DNA of 64,000 nucleotides, from assembly GCA_903928685.1 (NCBI GenBank), contig CAIYRS010000077.1:1-64000 (forward strand), in the 5' to 3' direction. The notes beneath the pieces were generated by a model. It did not search any database. It was not told where the DNA came from and saw only the letters and a list, made by a program, of their open reading frames with translations. This DNA comes from an uncultured Methylococcaceae bacterium. GTDB lineage: Bacteria > Pseudomonadota > Gammaproteobacteria > Methylococcales > Methylomonadaceae. Both the position numbers and the translations under genes were made by a program. Of this stretch, positions 34,182 to 43,623 are shown piece after piece. The stretch's first letter is position 1. Every line of letters starts with the position of its first letter.

Positions 34182-36863
34182 ATGTTGTTACCCAAACCCA
34201 GAGCCTTATGGCTTCTGCCTTTGTTTTTGTTGGCAGCGCCAGCCCACGCAACCTTAAATGATGCCTTACTTACAGGCGATCCCAGCCAGCTGCCCGCATT
34301 GGAAAGCGAAATTGTTGATGCCGCTTTATTGCAGATAAAAACTTACCAAAGCAATCAAAACAAGTTGCTGACGGGTATTTATGGCAGCGGTGCGATTAAT
34401 TACGCACCCGGCAATCGTACCCAGTTGCTGGTTATCCAAGAAAACGAAAGCGTTTTCCCATTGCTTTCCGGTAATAATGGCAAAATTTTGGCGGTGCAAG
34501 GCTCGGCGGGTGGTGGACGATTTGCCGCGTTTGGTGCGGAGCCAAGCAGTTATTTTTTGGCGGGGAAAAATCTGGCTTATGAAGACAGCTTTAAGCGGGT
34601 TTTGGGTTGGTTGTTGACAGGTACAGCAGGCGATACCAGCCGTTTGGCGCAAGCGCAAAAAGTGGCGTTAACCTTTACAGGCGGCGCGAACACTGGCATC
34701 ACCAAGTGGCTTGGGCAACAAGCCGCGCCGTGGACGACGAAAATCTGTAATGATCCGGCGACTATTGCCACTTGTTATCAAAACCAAGATTTACTGATTG
34801 TCAGTTGGGAAAGCAATGCGACTGCGGCGAACAATGCCATCGTACTGGCAGCCATTAAAGCGCACATGGCGCTGAAAAAACCCGTGCTATATGTGCATAC
34901 TTGGTACGAAGGCACATCAAATTTTAGCGATATATTGTCGGCTTTTCTGGGTTTTAGCTTGCCTTACGGCGGCAATTACTGGGATAACGATGCCGCCAAT
35001 TTTACCCAGCTGAGCGATATGCAAGCTGGGCAAGATAGCTTTGCTGGCATCCAACGCTTGTTAACGCATTTTAAAAACCAAGATTACCATTTCAATTGGA
35101 GCGGCTGTAACGATGACCGCTCCTGCAAAAATATGACCGATTTGGTCAGCGAATTTTATAACGGCGCAGAAGCCGTTAAACAACAAGTGGCGGCCTGGGA
35201 GCAAAACAATGTCGATGTGTTTGCCAGAGGCGGACGTAAACTGGGCAAATTGTTGGTGTTGCTGGGCGATAAATACCGTGCGGGCATTAACTATCCCATG
35301 CGTAAAGGCATTGCTAATGACACCACGTTTTTGAAAGCCTTGTATGCCGACCATGCCGCGTACATCACCCGTAAAATCAATCCTCGCCAAGCCGATTTAG
35401 GCAGCTTCAGCGGCAAAATCCCAGAAGTGTTGCCTGCTTTAAGCAAAACCTTAACTTTAGCCACCCAAGCTAGCGCGGTGAGTTCTTCTTCTGGCTATTA
35501 CGCCTTAGCAGGGCAGAGCATCAGCTTAACCCGCAAAGACAGCAATCCGGTAAAAGCCTATGTGCATGTCAATATGTTACGCAGCGGTGCCGCCCATGTT
35601 TTCGACACTTATGACCGCCCGCTGTTTTTGTGGAGTACGCGCATTCCGCTAGAAATAGGCAAAGCTGTCAAAATTACTTCGCCCTATGGCGGCATTGTGT
35701 TTTTAAATGCCGACAGCACCGCCACGTCGCAAAAAATTCAAGTTGCGGCGACAGGTTTGGCAGCGTTCCCCAGTTTTAATGGCACTAACGCAACAGAATT
35801 CACCAGTGAATTGGCAAGCACGCCGCTGAATTGGGCAGAGCTTAAATTTCCTGGCATACAAATCCATTCACGCTTGGATTTATTGCATGAATCCATTGCT
35901 GATCCGCTGATTGGCGGCAATTTGTCCAGATTGTTAGATTTAACCCAAACGTATCTTTATAAAGACATTTACGGATTGGCGGGATTTGTCGGTACAGGTC
36001 TGACGCAGCCGCCCAAAGTATTGGCGTTTTGTACCAGCCACGGTTGGGATTGCACCAGCGCAACACTGCATGGCATGAGCAACATCCAGCACGTCAACGC
36101 CGACCGCGCCAACTGCGGTTACGGCTGTTCTGGCAATCCTTACGACCAATATTGGGCGTATACACCATTAGGTTGGGGCGAATCGCATGAGATAGGCCAC
36201 AACTTGCAACGCGGTCGTTTAAAAATTTACGATGGCGCATCTACCGAAGTCTCCAACAATATTTTCCCGACCCATAAATGGTTGCGGTTCAATAAAGTGG
36301 CGACCGAAACCATCAAATACGGACGCGATTTAGGCTTCAAAGCTACCTTTAATGCTTTGCAACAAGCAGCATTGACAGCCGATCCGATTGAAAGCGCGCG
36401 CACGGCAATTTGGGTAAACGGCGGGGTTTTCCAGCGTTTGGTGTTTTACTGGCAAATGGCGATGAGCAGCCGCAGTGTAACTCAGCTGAGTGATAACGGC
36501 TGGGACTTGTTCCGCTTAATGTATCTGCACGAACGCTTGTTCACTAATGCCATAAGCAGCGACAGCAATTGGACGGCGCAACGCGCTGCATTAGGTTTTA
36601 GCCAATATGCTAGCCGCCCGACCGCAATTACTGGCAACGATTTTATGCTGGTGTCGATGTCCTACATCACTAACCGCGACCAACGCCCGTTCTTTGATAT
36701 GTGGGGGGTAAAATACAGCACCGAAGCCAGCGCCCAAGTCGCCAGTTATGGCTTTGCGGCGGTGAAAAAGAACTTTTGGGTAGTGGCGGATGAAGCAAAA
36801 GCCTTTAAAGACCCATTGCCTACGCCTGTATTGATTAATGGCACTAATCTTTGGCCTTTATAA
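34182..36863 (+). CDS. Secreted ImpA-type (M60/M88-like) metalloprotease
   Basis: 893 aa. Signal peptide at the N-terminus (LLPLFLLAAPAHA). The gluzincin motif is HEIGHN in GWGESHEIGHNLQRG (about residue 669), followed by a downstream glutamate in GASTEVSNNIF, the enhancin/M60 arrangement. A long N-terminal half (residues 30-420) and a beta-rich middle match the ImpA family of mucin- and glycoprotein-cleaving proteases of Pseudomonas. It is therefore predicted to be an exported zinc peptidase acting on glycosylated proteins. ATG at 34182; a terminator hairpin lies 33 bp beyond the stop. Confidence 0.85.
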   Translation: MLLPKPRALWLLPLFLLAAPAHATLNDALLTGDPSQLPALESEIVDAALLQIKTYQSNQNKLLTGIYGSGAINYAPGNRTQLLVIQENESVFPLLSGNNGKILAVQGSAGGGRFAAFGAEPSSYFLAGKNLAYEDSFKRVLGWLLTGTAGDTSRLAQAQKVALTFTGGANTGITKWLGQQAAPWTTKICNDPATIATCYQNQDLLIVSWESNATAANNAIVLAAIKAHMALKKPVLYVHTWYEGTSNFSDILSAFLGFSLPYGGNYWDNDAANFTQLSDMQAGQDSFAGIQRLLTHFKNQDYHFNWSGCNDDRSCKNMTDLVSEFYNGAEAVKQQVAAWEQNNVDVFARGGRKLGKLLVLLGDKYRAGINYPMRKGIANDTTFLKALYADHAAYITRKINPRQADLGSFSGKIPEVLPALSKTLTLATQASAVSSSSGYYALAGQSISLTRKDSNPVKAYVHVNMLRSGAAHVFDTYDRPLFLWSTRIPLEIGKAVKITSPYGGIVFLNADSTATSQKIQVAATGLAAFPSFNGTNATEFTSELASTPLNWAELKFPGIQIHSRLDLLHESIADPLIGGNLSRLLDLTQTYLYKDIYGLAGFVGTGLTQPPKVLAFCTSHGWDCTSATLHGMSNIQHVNADRANCGYGCSGNPYDQYWAYTPLGWGESHEIGHNLQRGRLKIYDGASTEVSNNIFPTHKWLRFNKVATETIKYGRDLGFKATFNALQQAALTADPIESARTAIWVNGGVFQRLVFYWQMAMSSRSVTQLSDNGWDLFRLMYLHERLFTNAISSDSNWTAQRAALGFSQYASRPTAITGNDFMLVSMSYITNRDQRPFFDMWGVKYSTEASAQVASYGFAAVKKNFWVVADEAKAFKDPLPTPVLINGTNLWPL

Positions 36864-36895
36864 GCTCGGCTAAGTAGTAGCGCATTTCTAAATAA

Positions 36896-36930
36896 GATAG
36901 CTGCACGGTTTTTGATGACGTGCAGCTATC
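36896..36930 (+). terminator. Hairpin terminator after the ImpA-type gene
   Basis: A perfect 12-bp stem gatagctgcacg/cgtgcagctatc with an 11-nt loop containing ttttt. It lies just past the stop, but no strong T-run follows. Probably terminates the protease transcript. Confidence 0.6.
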
Positions 36931-37455
36931 ATCCAAAACTTTTCCAAGCTTGGCTTAAAAGCCTCTTCAATTCGCCAATTTAACTGCCATATTTTTGGCA
37001 GTAATCCAAAGCCATTTTCATCTGCTGTTTCCGCAAAATCATTTGAGTTTCGTTGTTGAATGCAACGCTCAGCTAATCGATTTCGGTCATGCTTCTACAA
37101 GCTAAAAACCAACGGAATCAATTAGTTATAGGATGCGCTTCACTTTATTCAGCACATCCTATTTAGCGCATCTTATCTTGTTAGTTTTTATGGCATTTGC
37201 CACAGTTGCCTCGGTGATATGGCCTATTTATCTTCGATGGCTGCTTTAGGGTTTTAGCGGAAACCAAAAAATTTTATATAAAATAATGGGTTAGTTTTTT
37301 AGTCAGTAGCTGTTTTTTGTGGCACAGCTTGTGCGATGAATAATGCACCTAATAATAAATTGATTGGCGTGTACGTGTTGTTCTCGGCTTTAACACATAA
37401 TCCACTTAGTTATTTGGTTACCAAAAACATAACGACAACTAAAAAAGGAAAACCC
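36931..37455. other. Intergenic region without a clear gene
   Basis: About 500 bp. It holds a taggatg-type palindrome at 37128-37162 and short frames that look like decayed sequence on the minus strand (36990-37080). The ribosome site aaaaaaggaaaaccc just before 37456 belongs to the amidohydrolase gene. Confidence 0.45.
37128..37162. repeat. Short palindrome ataggatg...catcctat
   Basis: Inverted ataggatg/catcctat with gcgcttcactttattcagca between. Related to the element at 6278-6359 and to the gatgtgctgaa...gaagcgcatc segment near 61578-61615. Confidence 0.5.
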
Positions 37456-38733
37456 ATGCAAAACAACAAACATCCCGTCGGTATACGGCTTTTAGGCGTA
37501 GCCATTTTGGCGTCCCAAGCCTTCATTGTTAACGCCGCCGATTGCCGATTATTTACCGCAGACCGCCTTTTTGACGGCAATGAGTTAAAAACCGATATGG
37601 GGGTTGCCGTAAGAGGAAAAAACATCCTTCAAGTTGGTAGTAAAGCTTCGCTGGCTGGCTTGTGCAGTAAAGTATTGGATTTGGGCAATGCGACTTTATT
37701 GCCCGGGTTTATTGAATCCCATGCCCATATCCGCTTTCAAAATGTTGATAAAGAAAAAGTTTTACAGCACGGCATAACAACCGTACAAGATACTGGCGGG
37801 CCATTATTTCCCCCAGAAGGTGGCATAAGGCAATTGCGTTTATTGAGTGTTGGGCCAATTTTGCAAGCCACCGATGGTTATCCTTTGAATATTTTTGGTG
37901 GTACTAGCGGCTACGACAAAATTGGCTACACCTTGAATACAGAAGCGGAAGTACCAGCGGTTGTGCAGCATTTGGTGGATGGTGGCGCAACTGCCATTAA
38001 AATCGCCTTAGAGCCGGGCGGGGAAACTGGTGCGCCTTGGATGATGCCACATGGCGAAAACCCCATCCCAACGCCACCATGGAATATCTTGTCACAGCCG
38101 ATTGTTAACGCCATTGTCAATGAAGCCCATCATCCTAAAGATGGACGGCCCGTGCGCCGGGTAATCGTCCATGTCGGCGAAAATATCGGTTTTGAACGGG
38201 CATTAACCGCAGGTGTTGATGAATTTGCCCACATGCCTTGTGCGCCCATCGATGCGGCGTTATTGACACAAGCCGCCAATACCAAAGGCTTAAGTTTTGT
38301 GAGCACCGTTGATACCTTATCTTCGTGCGTGAATACCAACACCCAAATGGGCATCCACTCCAACACCGCCATATTGGCAGGCAAAATTGCCGAATGTGAA
38401 ACCAGTACGCCAGGGCAATGCGCGCAAATTTTGTACGGCTCAGAAATTGGTCACGATAACGTGCCATGGGGGATTAATGGCGAAGAAATGCACATGATGC
38501 TGAAATTGACTAGCGGCGCTGCCATTGATTTTGGGGATGTTTTGAATGTGTTCCGTGCAGCCACCTCAAAAGCGGGCGCACACTTAGGTATCAATAAACT
38601 GGGGACTTTGGTTGCAGGCGCACCAGCCGATATGATCGCCGTTCGCGGCAATGCGATTGAACGGTTTAAAATCTTGGAATACCCGGATTTAGTGATGTCA
38701 GGCGGGCGTTTGGTGGTTAATAAATTTAGATAA
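37456..38733 (+). CDS. Exported amidohydrolase-family protein
   Basis: 425 aa with a signal peptide (about residues 1-25, GVAILASQAFIVNAA). The metal-dependent hydrolase motif HAHIRFQN carries the HxH pair. Further metal or catalytic candidates are IKIALEPGG, VIVHVGEN (His) and EIGHDN near the end, and the fold closes with GTLVAGAPADMIAVRGN, the usual composite beta-domain sequence. Start ATG at 37456 with AAGGAAAACCC; an earlier in-frame ATG at 37336 lacks a ribosome site and hides the signal peptide. Substrate unknown (imidazolonepropionase/prolidase-like subgroup is possible). Confidence 0.8.
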   Translation: MQNNKHPVGIRLLGVAILASQAFIVNAADCRLFTADRLFDGNELKTDMGVAVRGKNILQVGSKASLAGLCSKVLDLGNATLLPGFIESHAHIRFQNVDKEKVLQHGITTVQDTGGPLFPPEGGIRQLRLLSVGPILQATDGYPLNIFGGTSGYDKIGYTLNTEAEVPAVVQHLVDGGATAIKIALEPGGETGAPWMMPHGENPIPTPPWNILSQPIVNAIVNEAHHPKDGRPVRRVIVHVGENIGFERALTAGVDEFAHMPCAPIDAALLTQAANTKGLSFVSTVDTLSSCVNTNTQMGIHSNTAILAGKIAECETSTPGQCAQILYGSEIGHDNVPWGINGEEMHMMLKLTSGAAIDFGDVLNVFRAATSKAGAHLGINKLGTLVAGAPADMIAVRGNAIERFKILEYPDLVMSGGRLVVNKFR

Positions 38734-38783
38734 GTGTTTGAATTACAATTTGTAAGCAAGATACTATTGTTAATCATAGCAAA

Positions 38784-38880
38784 ATTTGTAAGGTGGATTG
38801 CACCAGCGATCCACCATCTTGAAGCCACGGTGTTGTATTGGTAGCCGTGGTTTGCCTGTCGGCGAAACCACCTTACAAAT
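38784..38880. repeat. Nested palindromic element
   Basis: The outer arms atttgtaaggtgg/ccaccttacaaat enclose two inner hairpins (ggtggat...atccacc and ccacggt...gccgtgg). It lies between convergent genes and may double as a bidirectional terminator. No second copy was noticed in the window. Confidence 0.65.
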
Positions 38881-38904
38881 CAAACGTCTTACGTGTTAGC
38901 GGAT

Positions 38905-39987
38905 TCAATTCTCATTTAGTCCAGAAGGTGATCGAGTGTGCAAGCGGTCTTTCCAGCTTGATTCTAAACGAATGACTTCATTAGTATCCATATCTGGTGA
39001 CACTCTTTCCAAAATACTAAATTGGAAAGAATCAGGATTTCGATTCCGAAGAAGTTTATTGTTTCCGTGTCCAGTAGCAGCATAATTTTCCCATCGCCCA
39101 AGAAGGTTCGAGTTACCGTATGCTGACCCAACATAAGCTTTGCCATCTGAAGCGTCGAAAATGAAGTAAATGCCTCTCCATTGTGACAATAGTTGCTTCC
39201 AACGAGTAGGTAATACTTTAAGTTCTTCCCAAGTGAAATTAATATCGCGCCATTCAGGCATTTTTGCATCCAGTACGCTTTCCTCGTGTACGGATAGCAC
39301 GAGTAAGTCGTTTTTATGAGCTCTTCGCCACCAAGATCGCTCTGGCGGCGGCCACGTAATAATCAGTTTGCCTTTCCAATGAGAATAAAAGTCTGTCAAA
39401 ACAAGTTCAAACCAGCGAACTGTAGGACGGTCACGTTCAAATTCTTCAGTAAACCATCTCTTGCCCCCAAATTTCTCTATCTCTTTGTAGGCTGGTATTT
39501 CCATGAAAGTTTCGCTAGTTAAGGTTTTCGAAGAATCTATGGAATATAAACCAATGAATACCGCCTTACTTGGTTCGTGTCCCCAAAATGCCGCTACATA
39601 CCCATACCCTACAAGTGATTCAAACGCATTTTCAACTTTAATCCCACTTTGAGTTTGCTGATATGCGTTAAAAATATCCGGCTTTTCAATAACAAGCCAA
39701 GGGAATACTTTTTTGAGTCCTGGTTCACGTGGACAATGGCGACACACGATTACGTTTTCAGGATTAATGCCTTGCTTTTGAAGCATATCGTTAAAATTCA
39801 TGAGTAATGATTTTTCTACCTGTGTATAGCCCGTTAACGCTAAGTGAACACTTTTTTGGTGTCGTTTTTTTGAATCAAGACCATAACAAATTAGTTTTCT
39901 GTTAACAATTGGGTGATGGTAAAAATCAACGTGATGTTGTTTTTCAAAGATGGCATCAAAAAACATGTTTTTTGACTCCTCTTCCAT
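38905..39987 (-). CDS. GIY-YIG nuclease-domain protein
   Basis: 360 aa. The C-terminal ~95 residues are a GIY-YIG fold: GIYFIFDASDGKAYVGSA (GIY...YVG), LLGRWENYAATGHG (catalytic Arg) and EVIRLESSWKDRL (metal-binding Glu). The N-terminal ~250 residues are not recognised and probably give specificity; they include FGGKRWFTEEFERDRPTV and LIITWPPPERSW. Proteins with this layout are usually stand-alone nucleases with suspected defence roles. The 20-bp palindrome tcaaaaaacatgttttttga covers codons 5-11. Confidence 0.8.
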   Translation of the reverse strand: MEEESKNMFFDAIFEKQHHVDFYHHPIVNRKLICYGLDSKKRHQKSVHLALTGYTQVEKSLLMNFNDMLQKQGINPENVIVCRHCPREPGLKKVFPWLVIEKPDIFNAYQQTQSGIKVENAFESLVGYGYVAAFWGHEPSKAVFIGLYSIDSSKTLTSETFMEIPAYKEIEKFGGKRWFTEEFERDRPTVRWFELVLTDFYSHWKGKLIITWPPPERSWWRRAHKNDLLVLSVHEESVLDAKMPEWRDINFTWEELKVLPTRWKQLLSQWRGIYFIFDASDGKAYVGSAYGNSNLLGRWENYAATGHGNNKLLRNRNPDSFQFSILERVSPDMDTNEVIRLESSWKDRLHTRSPSGLNEN

Positions 39988-40038
39988 GTAATCACTTAAT
40001 TTTTTACCACTACCAACAATTGTTTACCCCATCATGAT

Positions 40039-41994
40039 TCAATAATCAGACAAACTCTTAGGCGGTATCGCTGCCCGCAGCGCGTTCAAGATTGCCAAGC
40101 CGTCGATCACTTCCTGCGCCACCGCTCCCGCCACTGGGCTTAAGTAGCCCATGCCCGCAAACACCATGCCGATAACGCTGAGCACCATGCCGCCGACTGC
40201 GCTTTGCAGGGCGATTTTCCGCATCCTGGCGCCGATGTGCAGCAGCTCGTCCACTTTCAGCAGCGAGCTGTCCATAATCACCGCGTCCGCCGCTTCGCCG
40301 GTAATGTCGCTGTTTTGCCCAAAGGCAATGCCGATGGTCGCCGCTGTTAACGCGGGCGCGTCGTTAATGCCATCGCCCATAAACACGGTTTTGGCTTTTT
40401 GGGTTTCTTCGCGCACCAAGGCCAATTTTTGTTCGGGGCTTTGGCTAAAGAAAACGTGTTTGATGCCGACTTTATCTGCCAGATAGCGCACTTCCGATTC
40501 CCTATCGCCAGAAACCAGCATGACTTTTTCAAAGGAATGGTTGGGTCGCAAGTGGTTGATAAACGAAGAGCTATCGCTACGCACTTCATCGCGGAACTGC
40601 AAGGTTGCCGCGTAGGCTTCGTCTATCAGCACCACGCATTCCAAACCGCCGCTCATGGGCGGCAATTCGGCGAGCTGGTCGGGGTGTAATACGGTGAAGT
40701 TTTTGCGACTGGTGACTTGGATGATTTTGCCATCCACCGACCCTTGCAAACCTGCGCCCGGCAATTCGTTGATGTCGTCAACTTTCAGCAAGCTGATGCC
40801 CGCTTTTTCTGCGGCGTTAACAATGCTGCCCGCCAGCGGGTGTTTGGAATAACGTTCCAAACTGGCAACCAAAGTCAACACCGTGGCTTCTTGATGGTGT
40901 GGGTTGACCAACACCGCCGTTAACGCGGGCCGTCCATAAGTAAGCGTGCCGGTTTTGTCGAAAATTGCCGTGCGGCATTGCCCGATGGTTTCCAAAATGG
41001 CTGGATTTTTGATGATGATTTCCCGCCGCGCCGCCAAGGAAATGGCGCTGATGATGGTGACCGGGATGCCAATCAATAATGGACACGGCGTGGCAATCAC
41101 TAACACCGCCAAAAAACGCACCACTTCACCGCTGTATCCCCACGCCAGTAACGCCAGCAATACCGCTAACGGCGTGTACCACGCGCCCAGTTGGTCGCCC
41201 AAGCGGCGCAGACTGGGGCGGTGTTGGTCGGATTCGCGCATCACCGTCATAATTTTGGCGTAGCGCGAGTCGATCGCCAGTTTGTCGGCGCGGATTACCA
41301 ACAAACCATCGCCATTAACCGCGCCGGACAATACTTTGGAGCCGTTGATTTTTGACATCAGATACGGTTCGCCTGTTAAAAACGATTCGTCCATGGTGCT
41401 ATTGCCTTCCAAAACCGTGCCATCTACGGGGCAAATTTCGTGCGGTAAAATCGACAACCTGTCACCGATGTTGATTTGGTCGATAGCAATATCCACCAGT
41501 AAATCTTCCGATTGGCGATGGGCAATCGACGGCATCCGATTGGCTAAGGCTTCCAGCACCGACGAAGCTTTCCGCACCGCGTAAGCTTCCAAAACACTGC
41601 CACCTGCCAGCATCAGCACCACCAGCGTGCCTGCCAAATATTCCTGCAAGGCGATAGCGGTAGTGATGGCAATCGCCGCCAGCAAGTCTGCGCCAAAATT
41701 GCCGCGTAATAGCTTGCGGAAGATTTGGTAAATTTGCGGCACACCAGCAAACAGCAGCACGGCGAGCAAAGGCACATCAAGCCACGCTATCGAGACCTTA
41801 AATTGGTTTTGCAACAATTCTGAACTATCTGCCGACAGCGACCAATGCACCGCCAAGCTATAAAATTGTTCAGGAATGGCGAATGCGTAGCGCAACAGCA
41901 GATCAGTACAGATGCCAAGTAAGCTGAAAATGACGATATTGATGTCAAGCCGCGAAGAGGGTGGTTTGTTGGCAGGCGTCATCGTTTTACTCAT
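40039..41994 (-). CDS. P1B-type heavy-metal translocating ATPase
   Basis: 651 aa. Visible P-type features are TGEPYLM (actuator), the phosphorylation motif DKTGTLTYG, the SKHPLAGSIV (His-Pro) nucleotide-domain motif and GDGINDAPAL hinge. The metal site in the sixth membrane helix reads TPCPLLIGIP instead of the usual CPC or SPC, so the metal is not obvious. There is no N-terminal Cys-x-x-Cys metal-binding domain. Start ATG at 41994 overlaps the end of the cytochrome gene by 8 bp, so the two are one operon. It should export or import a transition metal; which one is unknown. Confidence 0.88.
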   Translation of the reverse strand: MSKTMTPANKPPSSRLDINIVIFSLLGICTDLLLRYAFAIPEQFYSLAVHWSLSADSSELLQNQFKVSIAWLDVPLLAVLLFAGVPQIYQIFRKLLRGNFGADLLAAIAITTAIALQEYLAGTLVVLMLAGGSVLEAYAVRKASSVLEALANRMPSIAHRQSEDLLVDIAIDQINIGDRLSILPHEICPVDGTVLEGNSTMDESFLTGEPYLMSKINGSKVLSGAVNGDGLLVIRADKLAIDSRYAKIMTVMRESDQHRPSLRRLGDQLGAWYTPLAVLLALLAWGYSGEVVRFLAVLVIATPCPLLIGIPVTIISAISLAARREIIIKNPAILETIGQCRTAIFDKTGTLTYGRPALTAVLVNPHHQEATVLTLVASLERYSKHPLAGSIVNAAEKAGISLLKVDDINELPGAGLQGSVDGKIIQVTSRKNFTVLHPDQLAELPPMSGGLECVVLIDEAYAATLQFRDEVRSDSSSFINHLRPNHSFEKVMLVSGDRESEVRYLADKVGIKHVFFSQSPEQKLALVREETQKAKTVFMGDGINDAPALTAATIGIAFGQNSDITGEAADAVIMDSSLLKVDELLHIGARMRKIALQSAVGGMVLSVIGMVFAGMGYLSPVAGAVAQEVIDGLAILNALRAAIPPKSLSDY

Positions 41995-42550
41995 CCAGTG
42001 ATTTTTTGTTACCCGTCAGCATCGCTTTTGCCAAACTTTCTTTGTGGATAAAGCTTTCAATAGCAACACCAGCAATATGGGCAATAACTAAGGCCAGCGT
42101 AAAATTGGCGAAAAATTCGTGCAGGGTTTCCCAAGTTTTTTCATTCGCCGAACCGATAGCCGCTAATGGTTCTAAGCCTTGGTCGGCGCCATACACGGCA
42201 AAACCGCTTAAAGTGGTCATTAATAAACTCAGTAACAACAACACAATCATCGCCGCGCCCGCCGGATTGTGCCCCAAATAACGTTTAGAGCGTAGCGCGA
42301 CAACGGTTTTAAAATATTCGATAGCACTTGCTGGCGTGCATAAAAAACTGCTGAACCGTGAGTAATAGCTGCCAACAAATCCCCAAACAAAGCGGAATAT
42401 CAGCAGGGCAAACACCAAATAGCCCGCCCAAATATGAATGTCGAGCAGTTCTTCTTCGGTCAGATAGGCCACGGTGAAAGCTAGCACCAACAACCAGTGA
42501 AAAATCCTTAAGGGTAAATCCCAAACTTTGGTTAATGTTGTAGAAATCAT
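41987..42550 (-). CDS. Cytochrome b561-like (hydrogenase/thiosulfate-reductase b-type) membrane protein
   Basis: 187 aa with four hydrophobic segments. Haem-ligand histidines are likely in WDLPLRIFHWLLVLAF (first helix) and ALVIAHIAGVAIESFIHKE (last helix), with HIWAGYLVFALLIFRFVWG between, the pattern of Ni-Fe-hydrogenase-type cytochrome b and cytochrome b561 proteins. It would pass electrons between the quinone pool and a periplasmic partner. The overlap with the metal-ATPase gene implies co-expression. No hydrogenase or c-type cytochrome gene is nearby. Confidence 0.82.
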   Translation of the reverse strand: MISTTLTKVWDLPLRIFHWLLVLAFTVAYLTEEELLDIHIWAGYLVFALLIFRFVWGFVGSYYSRFSSFLCTPASAIEYFKTVVALRSKRYLGHNPAGAAMIVLLLLSLLMTTLSGFAVYGADQGLEPLAAIGSANEKTWETLHEFFANFTLALVIAHIAGVAIESFIHKESLAKAMLTGNKKSLDE

Positions 42551-42697
42551 AAATATTTTCCCGGTTTTATATCCACAGCAATTGTGGGTTTATTGGGCAA
42601 CTATACGCGCACCAATTTATAAAACAATGCGGTAGCCAACAGACTATTACTTGGTTAATGTTGAATGTCAGAATTATTATCGTAGGGGCGAGCTGAT

Positions 42698-42975
42698 GTG
42701 CCTACACTAAATCGGACACACAATTTAAAAAATCCCGAAAAAGAGTGTGATCCTAATGTTAGCCAAGAAAAAGCCAAAATCTATACCGCTAAATTTAGGG
42801 GCTCAGCCGTCAAGCTTGCCAATGAAAGCGATAAGCCCATTGCTAAAACGCCAAGGAGTAAAACACCCTGCATATCTGGATTAATAAATATAGTAGGTAA
42901 ATGGCGCAGGACGACACAGTTTGGAAGGACTGCCAGCTTAAGCGCCTCGCCTGCTTAATAGAGGAGCGTAATTTG
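42698..42975 (+). pseudogene. IS3-family OrfA (transposase helix-turn-helix) remnant
   Basis: The frame KIYTAKFRGSAVKLANESDK then PIAKT matches the start of IS3/IS911 OrfA. After a frame change the expected continuation appears as AKE-(stop)-NTLHIWINKYSR. QLKRLACLIEERNLL, resembling the leucine-zipper end of OrfA, follows. No OrfB (integrase) part was found. A decayed insertion-sequence fragment. Confidence 0.7.
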
Positions 42976-43214
42976 TTACCTCATTCAATTCCAATACGCC
43001 ATGGTCTTTGGCGGGCAATAAGGCGTCTTCCAAATCAGGGTTCAAAAGGGCTTTTTTCTTGTGCCCCCTTGGGTATTAGCCACTTTGCCAAAGTTGGGCA
43101 GCTTACGTCGAAAATCCGGTAAATGCCCCTCATGCTAGGCCGCTAGTAATAGCCATTGAGTATTTGTTCTTTTTCGGCTTCGCTATCCTTGGACTTTATG
43201 GCATTAATGACACC

Positions 43215-43273
43215 CGCTGACGGCATAGGGAACTTCTCCCGACTTCGGTTCCAAGTTCCCTATGCCGTTAGCG
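43215..43273. repeat. Hairpin cgctgacggcataggg...ccctatgccgttagcg
   Basis: 21-bp arms with one mismatch around a 17-nt loop. No second copy was noted in the window; probably a REP-like structure. Confidence 0.55.
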
Positions 43274-43315
43274 GTAGTGACTATTTTTTGTTTTCACAAT
43301 TGCTAGGCTTAATGG

Positions 43316-43425
43316 CGGACTGGTCACGGATTTGGTGTTTCCAAAAACGGCGTTGCCAGAGCGTGGATTCCCGATGTTTGCGTTTAGACACGTTTAACCA
43401 ATCGGCGCGGTGGTAATTGGATAAG
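43316..43425 (-). pseudogene. Internally deleted RAYT relic
   Basis: Matches the RAYT pseudogene at 46362-47007 at about 90% identity. The middle part (equivalent to 46534-46640) is fused directly to the 5' end (equivalent to about 46990-47035), joined at the shared gcggyggtaat. A deletion between these short direct repeats removed the N-terminal coding region. Confidence 0.75.
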
Positions 43426-43447
43426 ATTCAAGCGGTTTGTGGTATTG

Positions 43448-43479
43448 GTAGGGTGGGCAGAAAAGCGTTGCCTACCCTA
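43448..43479. repeat. REP unit next to the RAYT relic
   Basis: gtagggtgggcagaaaagcg...ctaccct, the same family as 23869-23950 and 47044-47128. It occupies the same relative position upstream of the relic as the unit upstream of the larger RAYT pseudogene. Confidence 0.7.
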
Positions 43480-43623
43480 TGACTGCTTCTGCCCGAAGCA
43501 TACGGCTGCTATAACAAATCACCCACCACACCTAAAATCAAAAACTTCGCCGCTTAAATGGACAACGCTATTTTTCCGGTATATTGAGTTACTGCTTATT
43601 AACAGCTTAACTCGCCTAAATAA

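Larger units (their letters stand above)
42976..43623. other. Gene-free region with decayed sequence and repeats
   Basis: The minus strand at about 42950-43110 reads a broken protein-like sequence (LPNFGKVANTQGG, then after a frame change LNPDLEDALLPAKDHGVLEL) that I cannot assign. The rest holds a hairpin (43215-43273), a RAYT relic (43316-43425) and a REP unit (43448-43479). Confidence 0.5.

Noticed and set aside
43156-43416. 86-aa plus-strand frame
   Set aside because: It runs through a hairpin and the RAYT relic on the opposite strand; no independent support.
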